This document shows, piece by piece, positions 1 to 11,400 of a stretch of DNA of 64,000 nt (within the stretch, counting starts at the first letter, position 1; each line of letters starts with the position of its first letter). A program made the translations under genes and the position numbers. The DNA is taken from contig CANXME010002579.1 in the NCBI GenBank assembly GCA_948144175.1, positions 928,001-992,000 of the forward strand, written 5' to 3'. The DNA is from Closterium sp. NIES-65 (Eukaryota; Streptophyta; Zygnematophyceae; Desmidiales; Closteriaceae). The notes below the pieces were generated by a model. The model had not been told where the DNA came from. It ran no database searches and worked only from the letters and a program-made list of their open reading frames with translations.

Positions 1-45
1 TCACTACGTTCATAGTTCACTCATTCTCTCGTTCACTTCTTCTCA
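1..45 (+). repeat. 3' end of the 5' LTR of element A
   Basis: These bases end in TTCTCA directly before the primer-binding site at 46. They equal 14364-14408 except for one base, so they are the tail of a roughly 130-bp LTR truncated by the window edge. Confidence 0.88.
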
Positions 46-88
46 TGGTATCGAGCAGGTTCCCCTGTGGGAACTTCGCTTAGGGCCC
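46..88 (+). other. Primer-binding site, adjacent hairpin and GGGCCC palindrome of element A
   Basis: TGGTATCGAGC at 46-56 resembles the copia site complementary to the 3' end of initiator tRNA-Met (usual form TGGTATCAGAGC), one base short. Bases 59-74 can fold as a 6-bp stem GTTCCC/GGGAAC around loop CTGT. GGGCCC follows at 83-88, then a run of T at about 105-115. The same order occurs in every LTR element in the window. Confidence 0.75.
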
Positions 89-117
89 ACCACTTCGAAA
101 ACCTTTTTTTTTTTCCT

Positions 118-960
118 GCCCTAGCGCCCTAGCGCCCTAGCGCCCACCCTCGCGCCCGCCCTAACGCCCTAGCGCCCGCCCTAGCGCCCGCCCTAGCGCC
201 CGCCCTAGCGCCCGCCCTAGCGCCAGCCCTAGCGCCCTAGCGCCCGGCGCCCGCCCTAACGCCCTTGAGCTGCCCGCGGCCTGCCCGTGAGCCGCCGCCC
301 GTGAGCCGCCGCCCGTGCGCCGCCGCCCGTGAGCACCACCCGTGAGCGCCGCCCGTTATCCGCCGCCCGTGCGCCGCTCGTCAGCCGCCGCCCGTGAGCG
401 CCGCCTGTCAGCCGCCGCCCGTAAGCAGCCGCCCGTCAGACGCCGCCCGTGCGCCGCCGCCGTCTGCGAAGCCGCCGCCCGTGAGCCGCCGCCCGTGAGC
501 CGCCCACCCGCGCGCCGCCCGACCGTGAGCCGGCGCCGCCCGTGAGCCGCCCGCACATGCGCCACCAGCCCGCCCGTGAGCCGCTAGCGCCGCCCGTGCG
601 CCGCCCGTCCGTGAGCCGCCAGCCCGTGCGCCGCCCGCCCGTGCGCAGCTCGTCCGCGAGCCACCCACCCGCCCGTGAGCCGCCCGCGCCGCCCGTGCAC
701 AGCTGCAAGCCGCCCGCGAGCAGCCCGCGAGCCGCCCCAGCCGCCCGTGCAGCCGCCCGTGAGCCGCCCCAGCCGCCCGTGACCCGCCCCGGCCGCTCGT
801 GCAGTCACCCGTGCGCCGCCCGCGAGACGCCTGCGCCGCCCGAGCCGCCCGAGCCGCCCGAGCCGCCCGAGCCGCCCGAGCCGCCCGAGCCGCCCGAACC
901 GCCCGAGCCGCCCGAGCCGCCCGAGCAACCTGAGGTGCCGAGCTCCTGCTCCTGTGGGGC
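118..960 (+). repeat. GC-rich tandem-repeat leader of element A
   Basis: The untranslated leader consists of degenerate short tandem repeats: CCCTAGCGCC units at about 118-265, then CGTGAGCCGCC-type units to about 830, then nearly perfect CGAGCCGCC 9-mers at about 836-925. Open frames here encode only Pro/Ala/Arg low-complexity peptide on both strands and are not taken as genes. Leaders of the other copia elements have the same style but different units. Confidence 0.75.
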
Positions 961-1059
961 TGCTGCTGCTCCTGGACCGGCGCAGCCGCTGTGCTGCTGT
1001 GTTACTGTACTACTGAGCTACCCGACTCTTCCTGCCCAGTGAGACTGTCAGCTGCTATA

Positions 1060-4000
1060 ATGGCCACCCCCAGTGTCCTGGCTTTTGATGCTGAGGGTCG
1101 CGCCATTGACTTTGCAGTCTGGGTCGAGGACCTGCAGCTGTACTTACTGTGCGAAGCGATAGATGAGGTTTCTCTCTTTGACTTTGTCTCTGGCGCTGTC
1201 CCTGCCCCTCCTGCTGATGCTGACCCCACTGTTCGCTCCAAGTGGGCCACACGCGATGCTGCTGCACGTCTTGCTGTGCGTCGCCACCTCCCTTCCTCCG
1301 AGCGTGCGCACTTTAGTCAGTGCAAGACCGCTCAGGCCTTGTACGACGCTGTAGTTGCGCGCTACTCCTCCCCTTCCTCCGCTACGCTGAGCCGCCTCAT
1401 GCTACCGTACCTCTTCCCTGACCTTGCTGCCTTTCCCACAGTCGCTGACCTCTTCACCCACCTCCTCGCTAGTGACACTCACTACCGCGCTGCGCTTCCT
1501 GCTGACTTCCGCGCCGCAAACCCTCCTCCCATGTACATCACCCTCTACTTTCTAGTCACCCGTCTCCCTGAGTCCCTTCGTGCCATTAGGGACCATTTTC
1601 TCTCAGTCTGTCCCACCACCCTCACTGTCGGCCTCCTTGAGAAGTCCCTGCTAGCGGCTGAGAAGAGTATAGTCGCTGTAGGGGCCTCTCGTGGTGACCC
1701 TCGCACCCCCATCTTTGAGGGGTGTTCTCCCTCCCCCCTGTTACCCTCTGTCGCCTCTGCTGCTGCGGCCGACCTCGTTGGTTTGGAGTCGGTCGGTGCG
1801 GCGTCTGCCCCCAGCGGTAGGCGCCGCTCTGGCAGGGGCAAGGGGGGCAAGGGAGCGGGTGGAGCTAGCGGGGGCGGTGGCGGAGGAGGTGGGGGCGGCG
1901 GGGGGAGTGGGGGTGGCGGTGGAGGTGGTGGCGGGAGTGGAGGTACTAGTGGCGGCAGTGGAGGCGGAGGTGGTGGCGGAGGTGGCGGTGGGAGCGGCGG
2001 GGGCGAGGGTGGCGGTGGCGGCGGTGGCGGCGGAGGCGGGGGTGGCGGTGGTGGAGGTGGTCGGAGTGGCTCGTCCCAGCGGAGCAGCACTGGGGGTGGT
2101 CAGCGCCAGCAGCAGCAGCAGCAGCAGCAGCGCTCTCGCGACATCCCCGCCCCTCAGCAGCTCCGTGAGTGGTACTCGCAGCGATAGCGTGGTGGGGCGC
2201 TTGGTCCCTGCACCTACGTCCTTCGCACCGGCGACCGCGCGGGTGAGCAGTGTGGGGGCACCCACACCGCCCGCCGCCGCTTTGCCCGACTGACCGACGC
2301 TTGGCGCCAGCAGTTTCCGGAGGCCTCTGAGATCCCCCGCTGGGGAGAGCTGTCTAGGGCTGGTGTAGCTATCTTTGATCTTGACTTTGATGCTATCCTT
2401 GCTGCCATGTATGCTGTGACTGTTAGTGATGAGGGTGAGTGTTACCGGTGTTTCCCGCCCGGCCCGGGCATTGGTACTGCTGCGTCAGGTGCCAGTGAGG
2501 CTGCTGCTCTAGGTGCCAGTGCGTCTGTGCTCTCAGGTAATAGTGAGTCTGCACTCTCAGGTACCGTGTCGGCTTCGGCCTCTCACACCTTCACCCTTGA
2601 CTCTGGGGCGTCTCGCTCCTTCTTTCGGGACCGCACCACTCTCACGCCGCTTAGTCGGCCGGTTGCGGTGTCCCTGGCTGACCCCTCTGGGGGTCCTGTC
2701 CTGTCTCGTTTCTCCACAGTCCTCCTGTGTTCGGCGGCTCCCTCTGGCACCCTGACTGGTCTCTACCTCCCCTCGTTCTCTACGAACCTGGTGAGTGGTG
2801 CTGACCTACAGGATGTGGGTGTCCACCAGTTCACTCCTGCTCGTCAGCGGGTGACACACTGCACAGAGGCTAGCACAGGTCGCCACCTGGCTACGTTTAC
2901 ACGTCAGCCAGGGTCGAGCCTGTACACACTGACCACTGCTTCTCCTCCCGGTGTTGAGTCTGGTAGAGTCCCTTCGTCTGGTCAGGTGTTTGCTGCAGCG
3001 TCCAGGTCTGGTCCTGAGTCTGCCCCCTGTTCGTGTCGCCGTCTGTCTCACGAGACCCTCCTCTGGCACCACCGCCTTGGCCACCCCTCTCTGCTTCGGC
3101 TCAGAGGCATGGCCTCCCGTCTTCTTGTGTCTGGTCTGCCCCGGTCCCTCCCTCCCCTTCCTCAGGGCCCTGGCCCTACCTGTGTCCCCTGTGTCGAGGG
3201 GCGCCAGCGTGCTGCCCCTCACTCCTCCCAGTTTCCTCCGACAGAGGCTCAGTTGCAGACGCTTCACATGGACGTGTGGGGCCCTGCCCGCGTCCGTGGA
3301 CTCGGTCACGAGCGCTACTTCCTGTTGGTGGTTGACGACTACTCGCGTTACACCACAGTCTTCCCCTTGCGCAGCAAGGGTGATGTCACTGAGGTGCTGA
3401 TCGACTGGATCCGCGCAGCTCGTCTCCAGCTCAGGCAGAGCTTTGGCTCGGACTTTCCTGTGTTGCGTCTGCACTCGGACAGAGGCGGAGAGTTCTCCTC
3501 TGGCCTTCTGCGTGCCTACTGTCGTGCGCGAGGCATCCGCAAGACCTTCACGCTTCCGGACTCACCGCAGCAAAATGGGATTGCAGAGCGCCGCATTGGC
3601 ATGGTCATGGACGTCGCTCGTACGTCTATGATGCATGCGGCTGCCCCCCATTTTCTGTGGCCGTTTGCGGTCAGGTACGCGGCGCATCAGATCAACCTCC
3701 ACCCCAGGGTCTCCAGGCCGGAGACCTCCCCAGCCCTGCTATGGACGGGGAAGGTTGGCGATGCGTTGGCGTTCTGGGTCTGGGGATCTCGGGCGTTTGT
3801 CCGCAACTTGTCTGCGGACAAGCTGTCCCCTCGCGCTGCTCCGTGCGTCTTCCTGGGGTTCCCCCCCGACGCCCCTGGGTGGCAGTTCTACCACCCCACC
3901 TCTCGACGTGTTCTGTCCTCTTCCCCTACCGCACTCCGTCCCTCCCCCCGCCCCCGCTCTTCTTGGTACCAGGTCCCCCCCCCGGTAGACCCCCTCCCCC

Positions 4001-6984
4001 CTCAGGGTCCTGCCTCTTCAGGTGTGTCCCAGGTAGACGCGGTCGAGCCTGTCGAGGTCACTGGTGACTCTGGTGCTGCTGCGGGAGCTGAGCCTGGGGG
4101 TGCTGGGACTGGAGGTGCTACGCTTGGGGGTGCTGAGCCTGGGGGTGCGGAGTCTAGAGGTGCTGAGCCTGGGGGTGCTGAGCCTGGGGGTGCTGAGCCT
4201 GAGGGTACTGAGTCTGGGTGTGCTGAGCCTGGGGGTGCTGAGCCTGGGGGTGCTGAGACTGGGGGTGCTCCGCCTGGAGGTGCTTTGCCTGAGGGTGCTG
4301 AGCCTGGAGGTTCTTCGCCTGGTGGTTCTCCGCATGGAGGTGCTTCGTCTCGCCGAGAGCCACTCTCCCCACCGGAGCTGCGTGAGTGGTTTGCCCGGCG
4401 CTGGAGGCGTGCTGCTGGTGCTGGAGGTTCTTTGGCTGCAGAGGGTGCTGCTGCCGCGCGTCCCGGAGGTGCTCGTGCTGTGGGTGCTGGAGCTGCTGGG
4501 CCTGCGGGTTCTCCTGGAGCTGGTACTGCTGAGGGTGTTGGCACTGAGACTACCGCTGGCGGTCTGACCGGCGGTGCTCCTGGTGCTGTTGGGGGTTCCG
4601 GAGCTACTGGAGGTGCTGCTGGAGGCTCTGGAGCTACTGGAGGTGCTGCTGGAGGTGCTGCTGGAGCGGATACTCCTGCTGGAGGTACTGGTGCTGTCCC
4701 TGCTGTTTCTGGCGTCGCCACACAGCCCCGACCGTACTTCGTTACGCTCCTGCAGCAGGTTCTTGGTCTTACACCTTCTCCTGGTCCTCCTCCTCCTCCC
4801 TTAGGGGGTCCACAGCCTGTCCCGTCACAGTCACAGCTACAGCCTGCCTCCCCTTTGCCTGCTCCTTCTCCCTACGCTGGTCCGACTGGAGGTCTTATTG
4901 AGCGTCGTGAGCCTGCGTCTCGTCCTGCGTCGCCTGTTCGTACTGCGCGCACTAGTGGTCGCGGTTCACGTCAGCGTCCTCCTCCTGTCCCTGGCACGCA
5001 CCGGATGTCTCTGCGTCCGTCTACAGCTCCTCTGCGTGCCCCTCTGCCTTCTCCTCCTGCTTCCTCTCTTCCTGCTCTTGCCGACCCAGAGTCGGACTCT
5101 CTTCGTGCTGCCAGTCCTACTGTCACGCGTCTCCTTGCTACTGTCGTCACTGACCCTTCTTTCAAGTCTTCTACTGCGTCTGCCCTTGTCGCTGAGCTCA
5201 TCGACTTTGCTGCGCACTGTCGTCTAGACTACGCTACTAGTCTTGTCGCTGAGTCTGAGTCTGCCTGTCCTCCGTCCGTCGGGGGTGAGTGTGCCCTTGG
5301 CACAGACGTCCTTGAGGACAGGCAGGAGGAGTTCCAGTGTCTGGCCGCCGCTTCACCTCATCTCGCGTCTGTACTGCTAGCCCCTGAGGGAGACCCGGAT
5401 GCACTTGACATCCCGACTCCGCGCTCTTACGCGGAGGCGATAGAGGGTCCCTACTCCTCTCAGTGGCAGGCAGCTATGGATGCAGAGATGGCCTCCTGGA
5501 AGTCCACAGGCACCTACGTTGACTCTGTTCCTGGGGCGAACATCGTCAGTGGCATGTGGATCTTCAGGGTGAAGCGGCCGCCGGGTTCTCCGCCTGTCTT
5601 CAAGGCGCGTTACGTGGCTCGTGGTTTCAGTCAGCGGCAGGGAGTTGACTTCTTTCAGACCTTCTCCCCGACCCCGAAGATGACCACTCTTCGGGTACTA
5701 CTGCACGTCGCTGCTCACCATGACTACGAGCTGCACTCTCTCGACTTCAGCACTGCTTTCTTGCAGGGCAGCCTGCACGAGGAGATCTGGCTGCGCCGCC
5801 CTCCTGGCTTCACTGGGTCTTTCCCTCCTGGTACCCAGTGGAGTCTCCGGCGTCCAGTCTACGGTCTCCGCCAGGCGCCACGTGAGTGGCACGACACACT
5901 GAGGACTACGCTGGCGGCACTTGGGTTTGCTCCTTCTACTGCCGACCCGTCGCTGTTTCTGCGCACCGACACCTCTCTGCCGCCGTTCTACATCCTCTTG
6001 TACGTCGACGACTTGGTCTTTGCCACAGCTGACACTGCTGGACTCGCCTACGTGCAGTCCGAGCTGCAGAAGAGACACACGTGCACTGATCTGAGTGAGC
6101 TGCGCAGCTACCTTGGCTTGCAGATCACCCGGGACAGAGCACGCCGCACCATCACCCTGACTCAGTCACACATGGTGCAGCAGGTCTTTCAGCGCTTCGG
6201 CTTCACGTACTCCTCGCCTCAGGCCACTCCTCTGCCTACTCGCCACTCGCTCTCAGCTCTGCCTTCGGATGAGTCCGTAGAGTCGAGTGGCCCGTATCCA
6301 GAGCTTGTCGGCTGCCTCATGTACCTGATGACCTGCACACGACCTGACCTTGCATACCCTCTTAGCATTCTTGCACGCTATGTTGCTCCTGGGAGACACC
6401 GACCAGAGCACATGGCTGCAGCGAAGAGGGTGTTGCGCTACTTGTGCAATACGTCGGGCATGGGGCGAGTGCTTGGAGGGCGCAGTCCAGTGGTCCTCAC
6501 TGGGCACGCGGACGCTTCTTGGGCTGACGACCAGGCTACGCAGCGGTCGTCACAGGGTTACACCTTCAGTCTTGGTTCCGGCTCTGTTTCGTGGCGGGCT
6601 ACCCGCTCGTCTTCTGTTCTCGGCTCCAGTTGTGAGGCTGAGATCTACGCCGGGGCTATGGCTGCACAGGAGCTTCGCTGGCTCACCTACCTGCTTACCG
6701 ACCTGGGAGAGCCGCCTCGTTCTCCTTCAGTCCTGTACGTAGACAACAAGGCCATGCTGGCCTTGTGTCGAGAGCAGCGACTGGAGCACAGGACAAAGCA
6801 CATTGCTCTCCGCTACTTTCTTGCGCGTGAACTTTAGCAGCGTGGACAGTTGCGGCTTGCGTACGTGGCCTCTGAGGCCAACACCGCTGATGTCTTCACC
6901 AAGGCACTTGCGCCTTGTGATCATCAGCGCTTCTGCACTCAGTTGGGACTTGTACGTGTCTTACCTCACTTGCTTACTTCTTGA
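1060..6984 (+). pseudogene. Gag-Pol polyprotein of element A, broken by two TAG codons
   Basis: One reading frame runs from the ATG at 1060 to TGA at 6982-6984 but contains TAG at 2185-2187 and 6835-6837, both where related copies have CAG (Gln). Domains in order: Gag capsid-like region (residues 1 to about 240); poly-glycine (about 269-337); an LREWY motif near 370; a zinc-knuckle-like region from 384 whose last Cys is replaced by Arg; aspartic protease with DSGAS at 514; integrase with the zinc-binding HHCC module, HSDRGGEF near 805 and NGIAERR; a linker of AEPGG repeats with an LREWF motif; reverse transcriptase with YVDD at 1648; and RNase H. Near 3921-3981 a 43-base deletion is offset by one extra C, leaving about 20 foreign residues after the integrase. 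The second TAG removes the last 48 residues of RNase H. The start was chosen because MATPSVLAFDAEG is shared with copies B, C and F. Probably inactive unless stops are read through. Confidence 0.9.
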
Positions 6985-7197
6985 CCTTGCTTGTACAGTC
7001 ACATATATATACTCTTGCTCTTGCTTGTTTAGCCTCTTGTATACCTATATATGTGCTCTTGCATGTGAACTGGCCTTTTGGCCTTTGAACTTGTGCTCGG
7101 AATGTGTGGTGACTTTGTGATCCACCCCGAGCTTTGTCTTGCGTTGCTTGACTGGTCTTGTGACCCCTTGTTCTCCCCCACTTTGCCTATGGGGGTG
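6985..7197 (+). other. 3' untranslated region and polypurine tract of element A
   Basis: The segment holds a conserved block (CTCGGAATGTGTGGTGAC near 7097) found in the same place in elements C, D and E, and with small changes in the short element I. It ends in CTATGGGGGTG, the polypurine tract touching the LTR start TGTCAG at 7198. Confidence 0.75.
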
Positions 7198-7234
7198 TGT
7201 CAGAACATTATAGCTTACTTATTTGTGTAGGCTA
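7198..7234 (+). repeat. First part of the split 3' LTR of element A
   Basis: Begins TGTCAGAAC right after the polypurine tract and ends with GGCTA at 7230-7234, where element B starts. The LTR resumes at 14312 after a second copy of GGCTA. Confidence 0.88.
7230..7234. repeat. Left target-site duplication of element B (GGCTA)
   Basis: GGCTA lies directly before the LTR start TGTCAG of B; the second copy is at 14307-14311, directly after the CA that ends B. Five bases is the usual duplication for Ty1/copia integrases. Confidence 0.88.
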
Positions 7235-7366
7235 TGTCAGAAAATTATAGCTTACTTATTTGTGTAGGCTATAGTGGGGTATCCCATAGGGGGTACAACC
7301 CAACTAGGGTTTCCTATTTGTACTCACTTCATTCATAGTCATTTCATTCACGTTCCTTTCTTCACA
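7235..7366 (+). repeat. 5' LTR of element B (132 bp)
   Basis: Starts TGTCAGAAAATT, ends TTCTTCACA, and is followed at once by the primer-binding site. It contains AGGGTTTCC near 7306, a plant telobox-like string seen in most LTRs here. Confidence 0.9.
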
Positions 7367-7411
7367 TGGAATCAGAGCAGGTCCCATCCTAGGGACTGTT
7401 CTTTAGGGCCC
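7367..7411 (+). other. Primer-binding site, adjacent hairpin and GGGCCC of element B
   Basis: TGGAATCAGAGC at 7367-7378 resembles the tRNA-Met site. GTCCC (7381-7385) can pair with GGGAC (7392-7396) around ATCCTA, and GGGCCC is at 7406-7411. A GC-rich inverted pair and a T run follow. Confidence 0.72.
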
Positions 7412-7439
7412 ACCGAAGCGCGCCCGAGGCGCGCGCCTT

Positions 7440-8400
7440 TTTTTTAGCGACCCTTCGAGTCGCCCTTTTCCTTCGCGGCCCCGCCGCCCTACTTCGCGGC
7501 CCGACCGCCGCCCTACTCGCGGCCCAGCCGCCGCCCTACCTTAGCGGCCCACCCGCCGCCCTTGCTAGCGGCCCCGCCGTCCCGTAGCGGCCCCGCCACC
7601 CCTTCGAGCGGCCCCGCCCCTTCGTCGCGGCCCCGCCACTCCGTCCCGGCCCCGCCACTCCGTCGCGGCCCCGCCACCCCTTCGAGCGGCCCCGCCACTC
7701 CGTCGCGGCCCCGCCACCCAGTCGCGGCCCCGCTACCTCTTCGCGCGGCCCCGCCACTTCGTCGCGGCCCCGCCACTCCTTCGAACGGCCCCGCCACTCT
7801 GTCGCGGCCCACCCGCCGCCCTACCTGCGGCCTCCCCGCCGCCCTACCTGCGGCCGTCCGCCGCCCTACCTGCGGCCATCCCGCCGCCCTACCTGCGGCC
7901 TACCCGCCGCCCTACCTACGGCCGTCCGCCGCCCTACCTGCGGCCGTCCCGCCGCCCTACCTGCGGCCTACCCGCCGCCCTACCTGCGGCCTTCCGCCGC
8001 CCTACCTGCGGCCGTCCCGCCGCCCTACCTGCGGCCTACCCGCCGCCCTACCTGCGGCCCGCCCGGCCGCCCTACCTACGCGGCCCAGTAGCAGCCGAGC
8101 CGCCCGGAGTAACCGAGCCGCCCAGGAGCCACCGAGCCGCCCAGCAGCAGCCGAGCCGCCCAGCAGCAGCCGCGCCGCCCGGAGCCGCCGAGCCGCCCAG
8201 CAGCAGCCGAGCCGCCCGGAGCCGCCGAGCCGCCCAGCAGCAGCCGAGCCGCCCAGGAGCCGCCGAGCCGCCCAGCAGCAGCCGAGCCGCCCAGCAGCAG
8301 CCGAGCCGCCCGGGAGCCGAGCCGCCCAGCAGCCTAGCGGCCGTGTCGCCTGGCGACCTTCCTCCCGAGCCGCCCGACCTGCCCTGCCCGGTGAGCACTG
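7440..8400 (+). repeat. GC-rich tandem-repeat leader of element B
   Basis: Three blocks of short degenerate repeats are visible: GCGGCCCCGCCAC units (about 7560-7810), CCTGCGGCC-type units (about 7815-8060) and CCGAGCCGCCCAGCAG units (about 8090-8330). It ends with GGTGAGCAC at 8390-8398, 67 bases before the gag ATG. Confidence 0.72.
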
Positions 8401-8457
8401 CACTGCTCTCACTGCGTACCCTTTCCCTACTGCTTGCACTGCGCCACTGTCGTCGTC

Positions 8458-11400
8458 ATGGCTACACCCAGTGTCCTCGCTTTTGACGCTGAGGGTCAAG
8501 CCATTGACTTTGAGGTCTGGCTTGACGACCTGCAGCTGTTTTTACAGTGCGACAGGGCCAACGGTCTATCTCTCTTTGACCTCACCTCTGGCGCCGTCCC
8601 TGCCCCTGCTGCTGATGCTGACGCCACTGTTCGCTCTCATTGGGCCACGCGCGATGCTGCTGCACGTCTTGCTGTGCGTCGCCACCTGCCTACCGCTGAG
8701 CGCGCGCACTTTAGCCAGTACAAGAGTGCTCAGACCTTGTACGACGCTGTAGTTGCGCGCTACTCCTCCCCTGCCACTGCTGCACTGAGCCGCCTCATGC
8801 TCCCCTTCCTCTTCCCTGACCTTGCCGCCTTTCCCACTGTCGCTGATCTCATCACGCACCTCCGCACTAGTGACACTCGCTACCGCGCTGCGCTTCCTGC
8901 AGACTTCAGCGCCAAGAACCCCCCCCCCCATGTACATCACTCTCTACTTCCTAGTCACTCGCCTCCCTGACTCCCTTCGTGTAGTCCGGGACCACTTCCT
9001 CGCGGTCTGTCCCACCACCCTCACAGTCGACAGCCTCGAGAAGGCCCTTCTTGCAGCAGAGAAGAGCATAGTTGCTGTAGGAGCCTCTCGAGGTGAACCC
9101 CGCGCCCCCATCTTTGAGGGGTGTTCTCCTTCCCCTCTCCTGCCCTCTGTCGCCTCTGCCGCTGCGGCCGACCTCGTTGGTCTTGAGTCGGTCAGTGCGG
9201 CGTCTGCCCCTAGCGGGAGACGCCGCTCTGGCAAGGGCAAGGGGGGCAAGGGAGCGGGTGGGGCCAGTGGGGGCGGTGGCGGTGGAGGTGGAGGCGGCGG
9301 AGGGAGTGGGGGTGGCGGTGGAGGTGGTAGCGGGGGTGAGGGTGCTAGTGGCGGCAGTGGAGGCGGGAGTGGCGGCGACGGTGGCGGTGGTAGCGGAGGT
9401 GGCGGAGGTGGCGGCGGTGGAGGTGGAGGCGGGGGCGGTGGAGGCGGAGGCGGGGGTGGCGGAGGTGGAGGTGGTCGGAGTGGAGCTTCGCAGCGGAGCG
9501 GCACTGGTGGCGGTCAGCGCCAGCAGCACCAGCAGCAGCAGCAGCGTTCTCGCGACCTCCCCACCCCTCAGCAGCTCCGTGAGTGGTACACGCAGCGTCA
9601 GCGCGGTGGGGGTTTTGGTCCCTGCACCTACGTTCTCCGCACTGGCGACCGCACTGGAGAGCAGTGTGGGGGTGCCCACCCCGCCCAGCGCTGCTTTGGC
9701 CGCCTGACGGACGCTTGGCGTCAGCAGTTCCCGGAGGCCGCGGAGATCCCCCGCTGGGGAGAGCTGACTAGGGCAGGTGTAGCTATCTTTGATCTTGATT
9801 TTGATGCTATCCTTGCTGCCATGTATGCTGTGACCATTAGTGAGGAGGGTGACTGTTACCGGTGTTTTCCGCCCGACCCGGGCATTGGTACTGCTGCTCC
9901 AGGTGCCGGTGAGGCTTCTGCTCTAGGTGCCAGTGCGTCTGTGCTCTCAGGTGCTCGTGAGACTGCTCTCTCAGGTACTAGTGCGTCTGCGCTCTCAGGT
10001 ACTGCGTCGGCTTCGGCCTCCCACACCTTCACTCTTGACTCTGGAGCGTCTCGCTCTTTCTTTCGGGACCGCACCACACTTACGCCGCTTAGTCGGCCGG
10101 TTGCGGTTTCCTTGGCTGACCCCTCTGGGGGTCCTGTCCTGTCTCGCTTCTCCACAGTCCTCCCGTGTCCGGCGGCTCCCTTTGGCACCCTGTCTGGTCT
10201 CTACCTCCCCTCGTTCTCTACGAACTTGGTGAGTGGTGCTGACCTACAGGATGCGGGAGTCCACCAGTTCACCCCTGCTAGTCAGCGAGTGACGCACTGC
10301 ACAGAGGCTAGCACGGGTCGTCACCTGGCTACGTTTACACGTCAGCCAGGGTCGAGCTTGTACACACTGACCACTGCTTCTTTGCCAGGTGCTGAGTCTG
10401 GTAGAGTCCCTTTGTCTGGTCAGGTGTTTGCTGCAGCGTCCAGGTCTGGTCCTGAGTCTGCCCCCTGTTCGTGTCGCCGTCTGTCTCACGAGACCCTCCT
10501 CTGGCACCACCGCCTTGGCCACCCCTCTCTGCTTCGGCTCAGAGGCATGGCCTCCCGTCTTCTTGTGTCTGGTCTCCCCCGGTCTCTACCTCCCCTTCCT
10601 CAAGGCCCTGGCCCTGCCTGTGTCCCCTGTGTCGAGGGGCGCCAGCGTGCTGCCCCTCACTCCTCCCAGTTTCCTTCGACAGAGGCTCCGTTGCAGACGC
10701 TTCACATGGACGTTTGGGGCCCTGCCCGCGTCCGTGGACTCGGTCACGAGCGCTACTTCCTGTTGGTGGTTGACGACTACTCGCGTTACACCACAGTCTT
10801 CCCCTTGCGCAGCAAGGGTGATGTCACTGAGGTGCTGATCGACTGGATCCGCGCAGCTCGTCTCCAGCTCAGGCAGAGCTTTGGCTCGGACTTTCCTGTG
10901 TTGCGTCTGCACTCGGACAGAGGCGGAGAGTTCTCCTCTGGCCTTCTGAGAGCCTACTGTCGTGCGCGAGGCATCCGCCAGACCTTCACGCTTCCGGACT
11001 CCCCGCAGCAAAATGGGATTGGAGAGCGCCGCATTGGCATGGTCATGGACGTCGCTCGTACGTCCATGATGCATGCGGCTGCCCCCCATTTTCTGTGGCC
11101 GTTTGCGGTCAGGTACGCAGCGCATCAGATCAACCTCCACCCCAGGGTCTCCAGGCCGGAGACCTCCCCAGCGCTGCTGTGGACGGGGAAGGTTGGCGAT
11201 GCGTCGGCGTTCCGGGTCTGGGGATCTCGGGCGTTTGTCCGCGACTTGTCTGCGGACAAGCTGTCCCCTCGCGCTGCTCCCTGCGTCTTCCTGGGGTTCC
11301 CCCCCGACGCCCCTGGGTGGCAGTTCTACCACCCCACCTCTCGACGTGTTTTGTCCTCCCAGGACGTCACGTTCGACGAGTCGGTACCCTACTACCGCCT

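Noticed and set aside
342..1042. Pro/Ala/Arg-rich open frames in the leader of element A and similar ones in the leaders of B to G
   Set aside because: They are low-complexity products of GC-rich tandem repeats, occur on both strands and are not conserved between elements.
2152..2175. GTGAGTGG inside every LREW[YF] motif as a splice donor
   Set aside because: The bases follow from the codons for Arg-Glu-Trp (CGT GAG TGG) and also appear in REWHDTL of the reverse transcriptase; no acceptor pairing is evident.
2185..2187. Programmed read-through stop between Gag and Pol in element A
   Set aside because: Other copies have a sense codon here and a single Gag-Pol frame, so a point mutation is simpler; kept only as part of the CAG-to-TAG observation.
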